DNA of 64,000 nucleotides from Hymenobacter taeanensis. GTDB taxonomy: Bacteria; Bacteroidota; Bacteroidia; Cytophagales; Hymenobacteraceae. Shown here in pieces: positions 52,035 through 60,575 of this stretch. Location of the stretch: NCBI RefSeq assembly GCF_013137895.1, contig NZ_CP053538.1, positions 991,501 to 1,055,500 of the forward strand, read 5' to 3'. The notes under the pieces are model-generated. The model searched no databases and was not told the origin of the DNA. It saw only the letters and a program-made list of their open reading frames with translations. How positions within the stretch are numbered: the stretch's first letter is position 1; the number at the start of each line of letters is the position of its first letter. Made by a program: the position numbers and the translations under genes.

Positions 52035-53573
52035 TTACATCAACTGATACTCCGGCAAACTGAGCAGGGCCGTTACCAGGGTGCGCAGCCGGCTTTCGTC
52101 GGGGGCGCTGGCCGCGGCAGTTTGTACCAGCGCCAGACTATCAGGCCGGATGGGCGTTTGCAGCACGAAATCGGCCAGCTGGGCGGCTTGCTGCGGTGCG
52201 GGGGTTTGGGCCAGTAGCTCCCGTACTGGCGCGAGTTTCACGGTGGTTTGCACGGACTGCTGAAAGGTGCGGTCGGCGCGGGAAAGCTGCGGGGCAATGT
52301 CGTTCTCGTCGTCTTTTAGCGCCACCCGAAACTCGGCGTTTTTAAACAGTACCGAGGGCAATTGCAGGCGGTACAGCAAGGAAGAAGAGTCTATCCAGCT
52401 GCGACCACCGGGCCAGCCCGCCACATTAGGCGGCTGAAACAGCGTTTGGCCCAGCGCCTTCTGAAATACAACTAGGGGCCGGTCGTCGGCGAGCTGCACA
52501 CCAAACGTGCGCTTCATGCCCGCCAGCAGCTCCACCGGCGACTTAATACGCGTACCCACGTTGGGCGCGGCATAAAACCAGTCGGCCAGAAATATGCGCT
52601 CCAGTAGGCCACTGATATTGTATTGGCTCTTGTAAAACTCCTGCGCCAGCAACTTAATGTGGGCCGGGTTGGGCGTATCGTTCACGAAGAAGCGGTAGAG
52701 CTTAGTGGTAATGAACTCCGCCGTTTGGGGCTGCTCCAAGATGATGCGCAGAATGTCCTCGCCCCCAAAGTTGCCGGTGTGGCCCAGGAAGGTTTTGGGA
52801 CCATCATCATGCAGCTTCGCCCGGAATACAAAGCGGTTCTGGGCATCAGCACCCCAGCCGGTAAAGGCTCGGGCGGCCTCTTTTACATCCTGCTCGGTGT
52901 AGTGGCCGCGGCCCAGCGTGAAGAGCTCCATTACCTCGCGGGCAAAGTTCTCGTTGGGGCGCTGCTTACGGTTCTGCTGATTGTTGAGAAACTGCAGCAT
53001 GGCTGCCTCCTGGCTCACGGCCAGCAGCAACTCAGAGAACTTGCCCAGCGCCAGCCGCCGAATGGTGTTGTTGAGCTGCAGCGCCGCCTCTGGCTGGCGT
53101 ACCCGGCAGGCAAAGTGCCCGTGCCAGAAAAACGTCAGCTTCTCGCGCAGCTGGGCCGGTGAAGTAGCCATGCGGTTCAGCCAGCCCGTGTTCATGGCAT
53201 AGAAAGCACTCCGAATCTCCAGGTTCCGCTGCTTGCGCTGGGCCGGCGTCAGCTCCCGGCGGCGCATCTGGCCTACGGAGCCGGCTTGCATCTGCGCCGC
53301 ACCTCCGGCCGCCGGTATCATGCCTTGCCTTTGGGTCTGGTCGGGGGTGGTAATCATGCTGCTTTGCGGAGTACCAGCAGCTGGGGCGGCAGACATTACC
53401 AGCTGCGGCTCGTTGGGCGGTGGGGCCGGCCCCGTAAGCGGCTCAAAAACCTGAGAGTTTTGCAGCAGCTGGTGCCATACCTTGCGCGGCGAGCTGCCGG
53501 CTTTTACGTCTTGGGGCCGCGGCCCGAAGCCGGCGCGCCAGTACAAATGCTGTAGTTGCTGCTGCGAAGTCAT
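52035..53573 (-). CDS. DUF1800 family protein
   Basis: A 512-residue protein of the DUF1800 family (PF08811), encoded before its DUF1501 partner. Recognisable blocks are LYWRAGFGPRPQDV, KLTFFWHGHFACRVR, LNNQQNRKQRPNENFAREVMELFTLG, YTEQDVKEAARAFTGW, FLGHTGNFGGEDILRIILEQP, TTKLYRFFVNDTPN and PPNVAGWPGGRSWIDSSSLLYRL. An insert rich in A, P, M and Q (about 48-105) precedes the core. No signal peptide is apparent. The pair is co-transcribed and presumably forms one export or processing unit, which is an inference. Confidence 0.9.
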   Translation of the reverse strand: MTSQQQLQHLYWRAGFGPRPQDVKAGSSPRKVWHQLLQNSQVFEPLTGPAPPPNEPQLVMSAAPAAGTPQSSMITTPDQTQRQGMIPAAGGAAQMQAGSVGQMRRRELTPAQRKQRNLEIRSAFYAMNTGWLNRMATSPAQLREKLTFFWHGHFACRVRQPEAALQLNNTIRRLALGKFSELLLAVSQEAAMLQFLNNQQNRKQRPNENFAREVMELFTLGRGHYTEQDVKEAARAFTGWGADAQNRFVFRAKLHDDGPKTFLGHTGNFGGEDILRIILEQPQTAEFITTKLYRFFVNDTPNPAHIKLLAQEFYKSQYNISGLLERIFLADWFYAAPNVGTRIKSPVELLAGMKRTFGVQLADDRPLVVFQKALGQTLFQPPNVAGWPGGRSWIDSSSLLYRLQLPSVLFKNAEFRVALKDDENDIAPQLSRADRTFQQSVQTTVKLAPVRELLAQTPAPQQAAQLADFVLQTPIRPDSLALVQTAAASAPDESRLRTLVTALLSLPEYQLM

Positions 53574-53822
53574 ACCGGCTGCGGGGTGGGTTCGGGTGGT
53601 TAGATGCGCCTCGCGGCAGGAGGTTTAATGCCCAACACTACAGCCTACTTCCCACCCGCAGCGGCAAGGTCGTTTTCGGCACCTTGTTGCCTAAAGAACA
53701 GGCCGAAAAAAGTCTACTGATTGAAGGCAGCAGTTGGCTTATTTGTCTAATTCACAACCCAAGCACCTACCTATTTCGTTTTAATAGCTATTCCTCTTAG
53801 CTCATTCTTACCCTTTTACGAA

Positions 53823-54038
53823 ATGAAAAATCTCAGTAAGCTCTTTCTGGTAGTCAGTATTGCCACTGCCGCCCTGAGTTCGTGCCAAGTTGATACCGCC
53901 GACAGAAATAAATATGATGCCAGCACCGCCCCTACGCCGGGCGTGAAAACGCAAGCCGAAACGGACGAGCTTGCCCCGCGGATTGACTTACCGCCCGACT
54001 CCACCTCTACCATGCAAGCCGCTGACACTACCATGTAA
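53823..54038 (+). CDS. Small lipoprotein
   Basis: A 71-residue protein with a lipoprotein signal (MKNLSKLFLVVSIATAALSSC, lipobox ALSSC) followed by a short, polar mature part of about 50 residues rich in T, D, P and A (TPGVKTQAETDELAPRIDLP). No family is recognised; small lipoproteins of this form are frequent in the phylum. It is a single gene facing away from the DUF1800 gene. An antisense open frame covers the same DNA and is judged spurious because the plus-strand frame has the clear lipobox. Confidence 0.7.
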   Translation: MKNLSKLFLVVSIATAALSSCQVDTADRNKYDASTAPTPGVKTQAETDELAPRIDLPPDSTSTMQAADTTM

Positions 54039-54387
54039 GTAGCAAAGCCGCTGCTGGGTATTCCGCGCGGCTCCCAGCAAAGCCTTTCGTTCGGCTTTCG
54101 GGTAAAGTTTTCCCGCGGCACTACCGCCGCAATCCGGTCGGCGTTGGTTATAGCCGCCAGTGGATGGGCGCGGAGTAGCACCGTATCGGCCTGCTTGTCC
54201 TCGTTAACGGAGCCGGCTGCCTGCTCCACGCCCATAAACCGAGCGCAGTGTCTGCGTGGCAACGCGCCAACACAAATGATACAGCCGCTGTTGCGCCGTC
54301 TTGTTATGAAATTGACACTGCAAAGCCCACAAAATGTAACCCTTTAGCCTTTGTTGCGTGAAAATTACTTTCACCCCCTCTCCTCGC
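54039..54387. other. Intergenic stretch, possible hairpin only
   Basis: GCTGGG...CCCAGC (about 54054-54080) could form a terminator-like hairpin just after the lipoprotein gene. The remaining part has a continuing minus-strand open frame whose translation I do not recognise and which starts with no signal; I do not call it a gene. No promoter was identified with confidence. Confidence 0.4.
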
Positions 54388-56988
54388 CTAAAAACGGGCA
54401 CCTACAACCACTGTTTTGCGATATTCGTGCCTCTCACCGCCGTTCGCCCTGAACAGCTCTACCAACAGCACATAGTAGCCTACGCTGGCTTTTTGGTTCT
54501 GATCAGTCAGGCCATCCCAGCGCCAGAATCCTTTAGTGGGCAGGGTTTCGTTGCGTACCAGCCGGCGCACGAGGCGGCCTTGAGCATCATAAACAGTTAC
54601 GGAACCCGCATAGCCGGGCCCATCAAGCTGGTAACTAAGCGTGATAAAGTCCTGCTGCCCGTCGTCATCGGGGGTAAATAGCTCCGGCTCCAGCGTTAGC
54701 ATGCCCGCGCCGGTGGGGTCAGCCTGCTGCTGGGAGTTGGGGCGGCCCGGTGTGGCGTAGCCCACACTGCTGGCCGCAGAATGAAAATTTACGGGCAAGC
54801 TCGGCCCCGTGGCCCTGATTCTTTCCAGCGACACCCCATCCCGCGAATCCAGCAGGGCCAGGTGCTGCTTTTCAGTGTAGGAATAGCGGTCTAGCTCCTT
54901 ACTTAGGGCATCGGCCACTACCACCAGGCCGGCCGCATCGGGGTAAGAAGGCAGCGCGGGCATAGTCAGAAAAGCTTCCGGGTCGTTGGTGGTATAGTGG
55001 GCCCGCACTACCTCAGGCTGGGTGGTTAGCACCACTAATTGTCCCGGGCCCAGTAGCCTAGGCTCCGAGCTGATGGGCTCCCAAGCCAGTGAACCATCTG
55101 TTTTTTGCCCGCCCAATTGCCAGCCTCGCATATCCAGGTAGTTAGCAGAGCGGTTGAGCAGCTCCACGAAATCAACCCCGCCAGAGCGCGGATTAAATAG
55201 AATTTCATTCACCACTACATCGCCGGGGCTACCCGGCACGGGCAGGGCAAACGTGGCCGAGGTGGCCAGCCCCGCTGCATTGCCGGCGCAATCTACGGCT
55301 CGTTGCACGGTTACTGAGAGCGGCTGGTTGGCCATGAGCGGGCTGCCCAGCGTGAGGTCTACTACCCGAAAATCTGGCGCTATCGGAGCTGCCTGCGTAA
55401 TGGCCGTACCGGTACTGAGGGCATACAGAGCAAGTGCCGCGGCCGCCGTGCTATCCAGCTTCTCCGCAAAAACCAGCCGCACCGACGTAGCCGACAACGC
55501 CAGGGCCCGCAGCAGCTTAGGCGCCGTGCGGTCGGGGTTAGCGGCCTGCACGGAGTTGTGGCGGCCCGGGGTGCCCCCACTGGGGTCAAGGCTAGCCGAC
55601 CAGTTCTCCAGGCCACTGCACGGGTTGGCGGCATCCAGCATTTCAAGCGTCCAGCCGCCCTCCTTCTTGCGGGTGTCTTTGTACCACGTGTCTGAATAGC
55701 TGATTTCGAAGAGCGTGCGGCCGTCTTTCCCACGCAGCAGCAGCTGGTCGCCGGAGTTGGTCAGGCTGGGAAAATTGGTGAGCCCGAACACCTTGCCATA
55801 CGCGGCAAATTGCGTGGCGCGGGTGCTGCCACATACCACGGCATACTCGCCGGGCAGCAGCACCGCCCCCGCCGGAAACACGGCCGCGCTGCTGGCACTG
55901 CCTGGCTTGAGGAGGCGCACCCCGGCCAAATCAAGCAAGGCGGTGGCGGAGGGGTTATAGATTTCGACAAACTCTGAAGCCGGCAGGCCTACCACTGGGC
56001 TCTCATCGGCCATAATTTCCGTGATAAGCAGCTGGTTTAGCCTGGGTGCCACCGGAAACCCGTTGTTCTGCACCGTGGCCGTGAGCAGTCCCGCCGCATT
56101 ACCAAACTGATCAGCCACGTTTTGCGCTTCCAGGGTCAGGGCGCCCAGCGGCAGGTCGGTGGCAAACGTCAGGTGTACCAGGGTGGGGTCGGTGGCATCG
56201 CGCTGGGCGGCGGTTGCTGCCAGGCCAGTAGTGAGCCGGTAATTGGTGGCCACCTGGCCTAGCGCTACAGCCTCATTGAAGGCAAGATCAAGTTGCTGGG
56301 CGGCGGGCACAGTGGCTTTTACCAGCACCGGCGGCGTGGCGTCCGTCACCCGGAAATCATCGAAGGTAAAGGCCTTGCTGTTAGCCGATGAGTACGTGGC
56401 GTACACCCCAAAGTAGACGCTGCGCTGGTGCGTGGCATCGGTGGCGATGCCCTCGCTCACGTAGGCCACCCCGCCGGTTAGGTCGCGCTCCAGCTTCCAC
56501 TGGTTTTGCACCGTGCGGGTCACGCGCACCCGCACCAGGTTGTTGTTCGTGGAGCTGAGCGTGGCATCCTGCCCGTTAATGACAACTACCGGGCTCCCGG
56601 TAGCGTCTTTACGGAAAAGAGAGACCTCATCGGCCGCCCCGCCGAGGCGCACGAAGTACCCTTTGGTGCCGGTGGCTTTCAGGTCGGCCTGGTCAGCCAT
56701 CAGCCACACATCGGCGTAGTTGCCGCTGCTGGTAGCCAGCTTCAGATTGGCCCAAAACTCCCAGGTTGTACCCGTGGTAGCGGTGCAGGGCGTAACCAGC
56801 TGCAGCGCGGTACCGGTAGTGGCCGGCCCGTTGGTTTGGAGCTGCTGGGCCGCGTTTACCTGAAAAGCGGCCCCGTCGCCGGTCCAGGTGGGGTTTTGGG
56901 TAAAGTTGCCGTCAGTGAATGTGTCAACCAGCTGAGCGGCGGCAGGCACCGCGCTTAGTAGCAGCGGCAGAAGTAACCATTTCTTCAC
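54388..56988 (-). CDS. Large secreted protein with lamin-tail domains and T9SS-type C-terminus
   Basis: An 866-residue secreted protein. After a signal peptide (1-19, ending PAAAQ) comes a LamG/jelly-roll-like part (about 20-215, with FDDFRVTDATPPV). Two units then alternate an Ig-like SbsA-type domain (about 216-315 and 482-590) with a lamin-tail domain (about 320-470, LITEIMADE...EFVEIYNPS; and 595-735, VVNEILFNP...DFVELLNRS). The last 90 residues (LFTPDDDGQQDFITLSYQL, GSVTVYDAQGRLVRRL, FWRWDGLTDQNQKASVGYYV) form a gliding-motility/FlgD-like type IX sorting domain. It probably acts at the surface, perhaps in adhesion or extracellular nuclease partnership. Confidence 0.88.
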   Translation of the reverse strand: MKKWLLLPLLLSAVPAAAQLVDTFTDGNFTQNPTWTGDGAAFQVNAAQQLQTNGPATTGTALQLVTPCTATTGTTWEFWANLKLATSSGNYADVWLMADQADLKATGTKGYFVRLGGAADEVSLFRKDATGSPVVVINGQDATLSSTNNNLVRVRVTRTVQNQWKLERDLTGGVAYVSEGIATDATHQRSVYFGVYATYSSANSKAFTFDDFRVTDATPPVLVKATVPAAQQLDLAFNEAVALGQVATNYRLTTGLAATAAQRDATDPTLVHLTFATDLPLGALTLEAQNVADQFGNAAGLLTATVQNNGFPVAPRLNQLLITEIMADESPVVGLPASEFVEIYNPSATALLDLAGVRLLKPGSASSAAVFPAGAVLLPGEYAVVCGSTRATQFAAYGKVFGLTNFPSLTNSGDQLLLRGKDGRTLFEISYSDTWYKDTRKKEGGWTLEMLDAANPCSGLENWSASLDPSGGTPGRHNSVQAANPDRTAPKLLRALALSATSVRLVFAEKLDSTAAAALALYALSTGTAITQAAPIAPDFRVVDLTLGSPLMANQPLSVTVQRAVDCAGNAAGLATSATFALPVPGSPGDVVVNEILFNPRSGGVDFVELLNRSANYLDMRGWQLGGQKTDGSLAWEPISSEPRLLGPGQLVVLTTQPEVVRAHYTTNDPEAFLTMPALPSYPDAAGLVVVADALSKELDRYSYTEKQHLALLDSRDGVSLERIRATGPSLPVNFHSAASSVGYATPGRPNSQQQADPTGAGMLTLEPELFTPDDDGQQDFITLSYQLDGPGYAGSVTVYDAQGRLVRRLVRNETLPTKGFWRWDGLTDQNQKASVGYYVLLVELFRANGGERHEYRKTVVVGARF

Positions 56989-57126
56989 AAAGAATAGACT
57001 AAGTAGCTGGGGCGTAGCTCAAAATTATGCTTGCTTATTCTCACCACAAGCAGTTAGTCCCTTGAAAAGTACCAGAAGCTTGGTATTCTATAATCAGGCA
57101 TGAAATATAACCAGAATTTCGTGCCG

Positions 57127-57134
57127 TACATTTG
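57127..57134 (+). promoter_or_regulatory. -7 element of the asd promoter
   Basis: TACATTTG matches TAnnTTTG exactly and lies 23 bases before the asd ATG, giving a very short leader. No TTTG is found at the expected -33 distance. It overlaps the longer reading frame and so argues against an earlier start. Confidence 0.55.
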
Positions 57135-57156
57135 CGGCCGTACAACTCCTAAACTC

Positions 57157-58152
57157 ATGAAAGTAGCCGTAGTAGGTGCCACCGGCCTGGTCGGGGGCGA
57201 AATGCTGAAAGTACTGGCCGAGCGCAACTTCCCGGTCACTGAACTCCTGCCCGTAGCCTCTGCGAAATCAGTAGGCCGGGAAATTGAATTTCAGGGCAAG
57301 AAATACAAAGTGGTGAGCATGGACGACGCCATTGCGGCCCGGCCAGCAGTAGCTATTTTCTCAGCGGGCGGTACTACCTCTAAGGAGGATGCCCCCCGCT
57401 TTGCCGAGGTTGGCACCGTGGTTATCGACAATTCCTCGGCTTGGCGCATGGACCCCACCAAGAAGCTGGTAGTGCCCGAAATCAATGCTAAGGAGCTCAC
57501 TTCCGAAGATAAAATCATTGCCAACCCCAACTGCTCCACCATTCAGATGGTAGTGGCCCTCAACAGGCTGCATGAGCGCTACAAGGCCCAGCGCATTGTG
57601 GTGAGCACCTACCAGAGCGTGACAGGCACTGGCAAGAAAGCCGTTGATCAGCTGCTGGAAGAGCGCGCCGGCCAGGAGCCCAGCAACCCCGCTTACCCGC
57701 ACCGCATCGACCTGAATGTACTGCCCCACATCGACGTGTTCGAGGAGAATGGCTACACCAAGGAAGAAATGAAGATGGTGAAGGAAACCAAGAAAATCTT
57801 CGGCGACGACTCCATCCGGGTAACGGCTACTACGGTGCGCATCCCGGTAATGGGCGGCCACTCTGAAGCCATAAACGTGGAGTTTGCTGAGGAGTTTGAC
57901 CTGGAAGACGTACGCGAACTGCTCCGCCAGACCGAAGGCGTGGAGCTGGTTGACGACGTTCAACACAACGTGTATCCCATGCCCAAAGACGCCCATGGCA
58001 AAGATGCCGTGCTAGTAGGCCGCCTGCGCCGCGACGAAACCCAGCCCCGTACCCTCAATATGTGGGTGGTGGCCGACAACCTGCGCAAAGGTGCCGCCAC
58101 CAATGCCGTGCAGATTGCCGAGAAAATGCTACAAATGGGTCTTATAAGCTAA
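57157..58152 (+). CDS. asd: Aspartate-semialdehyde dehydrogenase
   Basis: 331 residues from the ATG at 57157 (MKVAVVGATGLVGGEML). It reduces aspartyl-phosphate to the semialdehyde with NADPH, feeding lysine, methionine, threonine and diaminopimelate synthesis. Landmarks: nucleotide loop VVGATGLVG (5-13), FSAGGTTSKE, VIDNSSAWRMD, the catalytic C126 in IANPNCSTIQM, VSTYQSVTGTGKKA, the active-site histidine in VMGGHSEAINVEF and RTLNMWVVADNLRKGAATNAVQ. It is monocistronic. An upstream Met codon at 57100 is excluded by the promoter position. Confidence 0.96.
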   Translation: MKVAVVGATGLVGGEMLKVLAERNFPVTELLPVASAKSVGREIEFQGKKYKVVSMDDAIAARPAVAIFSAGGTTSKEDAPRFAEVGTVVIDNSSAWRMDPTKKLVVPEINAKELTSEDKIIANPNCSTIQMVVALNRLHERYKAQRIVVSTYQSVTGTGKKAVDQLLEERAGQEPSNPAYPHRIDLNVLPHIDVFEENGYTKEEMKMVKETKKIFGDDSIRVTATTVRIPVMGGHSEAINVEFAEEFDLEDVRELLRQTEGVELVDDVQHNVYPMPKDAHGKDAVLVGRLRRDETQPRTLNMWVVADNLRKGAATNAVQIAEKMLQMGLIS

Positions 58153-58178
58153 AGAGCCCTATTTCCTCTCTTCTCATA

Positions 58179-58240
58179 GGGAGCTGACCGAAGCCTGCTG
58201 CTGCGTACCTTCGCTGGCAGTAAGGCCCTGGGTCAGCTCC
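58179..58240 (+). repeat. Long-range inverted repeat after asd
   Basis: GGGAGCTGACC (58179-58189) and GGTCAGCTCC (58231-58240) pair across about 40 bases. There is no T tract directly after it. A weak terminator for asd is possible. Confidence 0.4.
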
Positions 58241-58308
58241 GTATGTGTTTTAGGCTTGAAGCAAGCTTCTGAACGGCTCATCTACCTATTAATCTATTCC
58301 CTTTTACT

Positions 58309-59514
58309 ATGAAGTGCGCGCTTATACCAACGCTAGCCATTGCACTGTTTCTAGGCCAGGCAGGCTGGGCCCAGAGTGTATCTATCCCAACTGCGCCGGG
58401 TAGCAGCCCCGTGTATACGTACGTGGAGCAAATGCCTGTATTTCCGGGTGGCCAGCAGGCCCTGCTCCAAACTATTGGCCAAACGGTGGCCTACCCCACT
58501 GAGGCAATGCAGCAACGCCTGGAAGGACGGGTATTTGTGCAGTTTGTAGTAGGTGCCACGGGCGCCGTTCAACAGACCACGGTGGTGAAAGGGGTGCACC
58601 CACTGCTTGACTCGGCGGCTGTACTAGCTGTTAAGGCACTGTCGGCTTTCTCACCCGGCAAGCAACATGGGCGCGCGGTGCCGGTAGCCTTTACGCTGCC
58701 CATTACGTTTAAACTCCCGCCTGATGTAGAAAATATTTTGGCGACCCGGGCCGGTAGGGCTGTTCCCGTTGCCCTCACCACCACGGATGTGCGCTTCCCG
58801 GGTGGGCCCCAGGCTTTAGCCGCTTACCTGAGTGCCGCCCCCTATCCCAAGGCAGCCCGCGCTTCTCAAGCAGAAGGGCGGGTATATGTGCGTTTCAGAG
58901 TAGAAGCTGATGGAAGCTTAGATTTCATAAAGGCCTTGGTACCACCTAAACCTACTAAGCCAAAAAAGTCATCGGAGCCTGCAGTTGCCGCTTCTGCTCC
59001 GGCTACTACCACCAACCCCATACTGGTGCAAGCGGCTGAGCAATATGTGGCAGCCATGCCGGCCTGGCAACCAGCCTTACGCAAAGGGATACCCAGTGCC
59101 AGCAGCTACACCCTGCCTATCGACTTCTATACTACGCCTCCCGTTGCTACTGCTACCCCAGTGTATGCGTACGCTGACACTGCGCCAGTTTTCGCAGGCA
59201 CTTCTGAAGAAATGCCCTTGCCTCATGTCATTGGGCGCGCTACCCGGTACCCCGTTGAAGCTCTACGCTCCCAGCTTCAGGGAGAGGTGTTAGTGCATGT
59301 GGTAATAGATGAACTAGGTCAGATTACAGAAGCAGATATTGTGCAATCAGCCCACCCCATTCTCGACCAGGAGGCTTTACGGGTAGTAAAAGCGCAGAAA
59401 GTTATGGCGCCCGCTATGCTGCAAGGCAAGCCCGTAAGAACGTTTATTACGCTTCCGCTTACATTTTCAATAGTCGGCAACAAGCAGTTTCAACAGAGTG
59501 TCTATACCCGATAG
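58309..59514 (+). CDS. Secreted protein with three TonB C-terminal domains
   Basis: A 401-residue protein with a signal peptide (1-21, ending GWAQS) instead of the usual TonB membrane anchor. Three TonB_C-like units follow (about 36-140, 155-275 and 285-393), each beginning with a VYTYVEQMPVFPGG-like or VYAYADTAPVFAGT lead and running through YPTEAMQQRLEGRVFVQFVV or YPVEALRSQLQGEVLVHVVI. The middle unit is divergent and contains a lysine/proline linker (PPKPTKPKKSS). TonB C-terminal domains bind TonB boxes of receptors, but without an ExbBD-contacting helix this protein would be free in the periplasm. It may bind receptors or peptidoglycan as an adaptor. Single gene. Confidence 0.85.
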   Translation: MKCALIPTLAIALFLGQAGWAQSVSIPTAPGSSPVYTYVEQMPVFPGGQQALLQTIGQTVAYPTEAMQQRLEGRVFVQFVVGATGAVQQTTVVKGVHPLLDSAAVLAVKALSAFSPGKQHGRAVPVAFTLPITFKLPPDVENILATRAGRAVPVALTTTDVRFPGGPQALAAYLSAAPYPKAARASQAEGRVYVRFRVEADGSLDFIKALVPPKPTKPKKSSEPAVAASAPATTTNPILVQAAEQYVAAMPAWQPALRKGIPSASSYTLPIDFYTTPPVATATPVYAYADTAPVFAGTSEEMPLPHVIGRATRYPVEALRSQLQGEVLVHVVIDELGQITEADIVQSAHPILDQEALRVVKAQKVMAPAMLQGKPVRTFITLPLTFSIVGNKQFQQSVYTR

Positions 59515-59524
59515 ACAATTGGCT

Positions 59525-60292
59525 TCAATTGGCTGCCCGGCTTCCGTTGAACACACTCGCCGCAAAGTTCAGCACCGCCCGGCGTGTTACCTCTGGCTGC
59601 TCCAGGTACCCTAGGTGGCCTACGTTGGCCAGCAGCAGCGCGTGGCTCTGCGCGGGTAGTGCCAGCTGGGGCAACAGGCTCTCCACCGACACGGCCACAT
59701 CATCCTGGCCACCAATAAAGAGCACTGGGAATTTCGCCGTTCTTAGTACCTCCGTCCGGTCGGGGCGGTTTTTCATGGCTTCTAGGCCACCTAGCACGGT
59801 AGCCTCGGGGGTAATTTTGCCAATGGCCTCCAGAAACTCCTGTGCCTCGGTCAGCTGCTCGCGGTTGGCGGGCGCAAACAGCGGACGGATGAATGAGCCC
59901 ATAAACTTTTTTACCCCGTGCCGCCGCACAAAGTCCTGATTTTTGGCGCGGTTTGCTTTCTTCTCCTCAGTGTCTGGTAGGGCTGTGGAGTGGAAAAGCA
60001 CTAGGCCCTGTACCAGCTCCGGGTGGGCTTCGGCCAGCGCCAGCGCCACGTAGCCGCCCATGCTGTGGCCTATTACCAGCGCCTGCTCCACCCCCTCCTG
60101 CCGGAGTTGTTCTGCCACGTACTGTGCCTGCGCTTCCATTGTATAGTCCTGAATGCCCTCGGTATTAGCTCCGTGGCCTAGCAGGTCCAGGGCCAGCAGC
60201 CGATAGTGGGTCGGGAACTGTTGGGTGAAATTGTGCCAGATAGCACGAGACTCGGCAAAACCATGAAGCAGCAGAATGGTAGGCTGGGGCAT
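59525..60292 (-). CDS. Alpha/beta hydrolase
   Basis: A 255-residue cytosolic hydrolase. The oxyanion motif is LLLHGFAESRAIW (7-19), the nucleophile serine is in VIGHSMGGYVALALAE (about 93-108), the acid in FIGGQDDVAV and the histidine in NVGHLGYLEQP. A helical cap (about 125-185) contains KKANRAKNQDFVRRHGVKKFMGSFI. It resembles small esterases and MhpC/BioH-like members; the substrate cannot be assigned. It is convergent with the TonB-C protein gene, only 10 bases apart. Confidence 0.9.
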   Translation of the reverse strand: MPQPTILLLHGFAESRAIWHNFTQQFPTHYRLLALDLLGHGANTEGIQDYTMEAQAQYVAEQLRQEGVEQALVIGHSMGGYVALALAEAHPELVQGLVLFHSTALPDTEEKKANRAKNQDFVRRHGVKKFMGSFIRPLFAPANREQLTEAQEFLEAIGKITPEATVLGGLEAMKNRPDRTEVLRTAKFPVLFIGGQDDVAVSVESLLPQLALPAQSHALLLANVGHLGYLEQPEVTRRAVLNFAASVFNGSRAAN

Positions 60293-60575
60293 ATTTGTGC
60301 GCGGGGTTTAGTAGAAGTGAAACGCAAAGAACACGCTAAGGCGCATAATGGGCGCAGCTCGCCTGCCAACACTCAGCACCCAGTGCAGTTCGGGCACTGG
60401 GCGTACTGGGCGTCGGCATACAGGCCCCCGGTAACTGCTATTTGCTGCTCGTTTGTTCAAGGGCTCTCAGTACTACAATAAAAAATCAGCCCGGCTTAAC
60501 TTTAGCATAAAATAAGCACTGGTGCTCCTATGGGGCAGCACACCAACAGTGTAGGCCTCTCCGTAAGGCACTAAA

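Noticed and set aside
53816..54262. Minus-strand open frame opposite the small lipoprotein
   Set aside because: The plus strand has a textbook lipobox and short coherent gene; the minus frame matches nothing I recognise.
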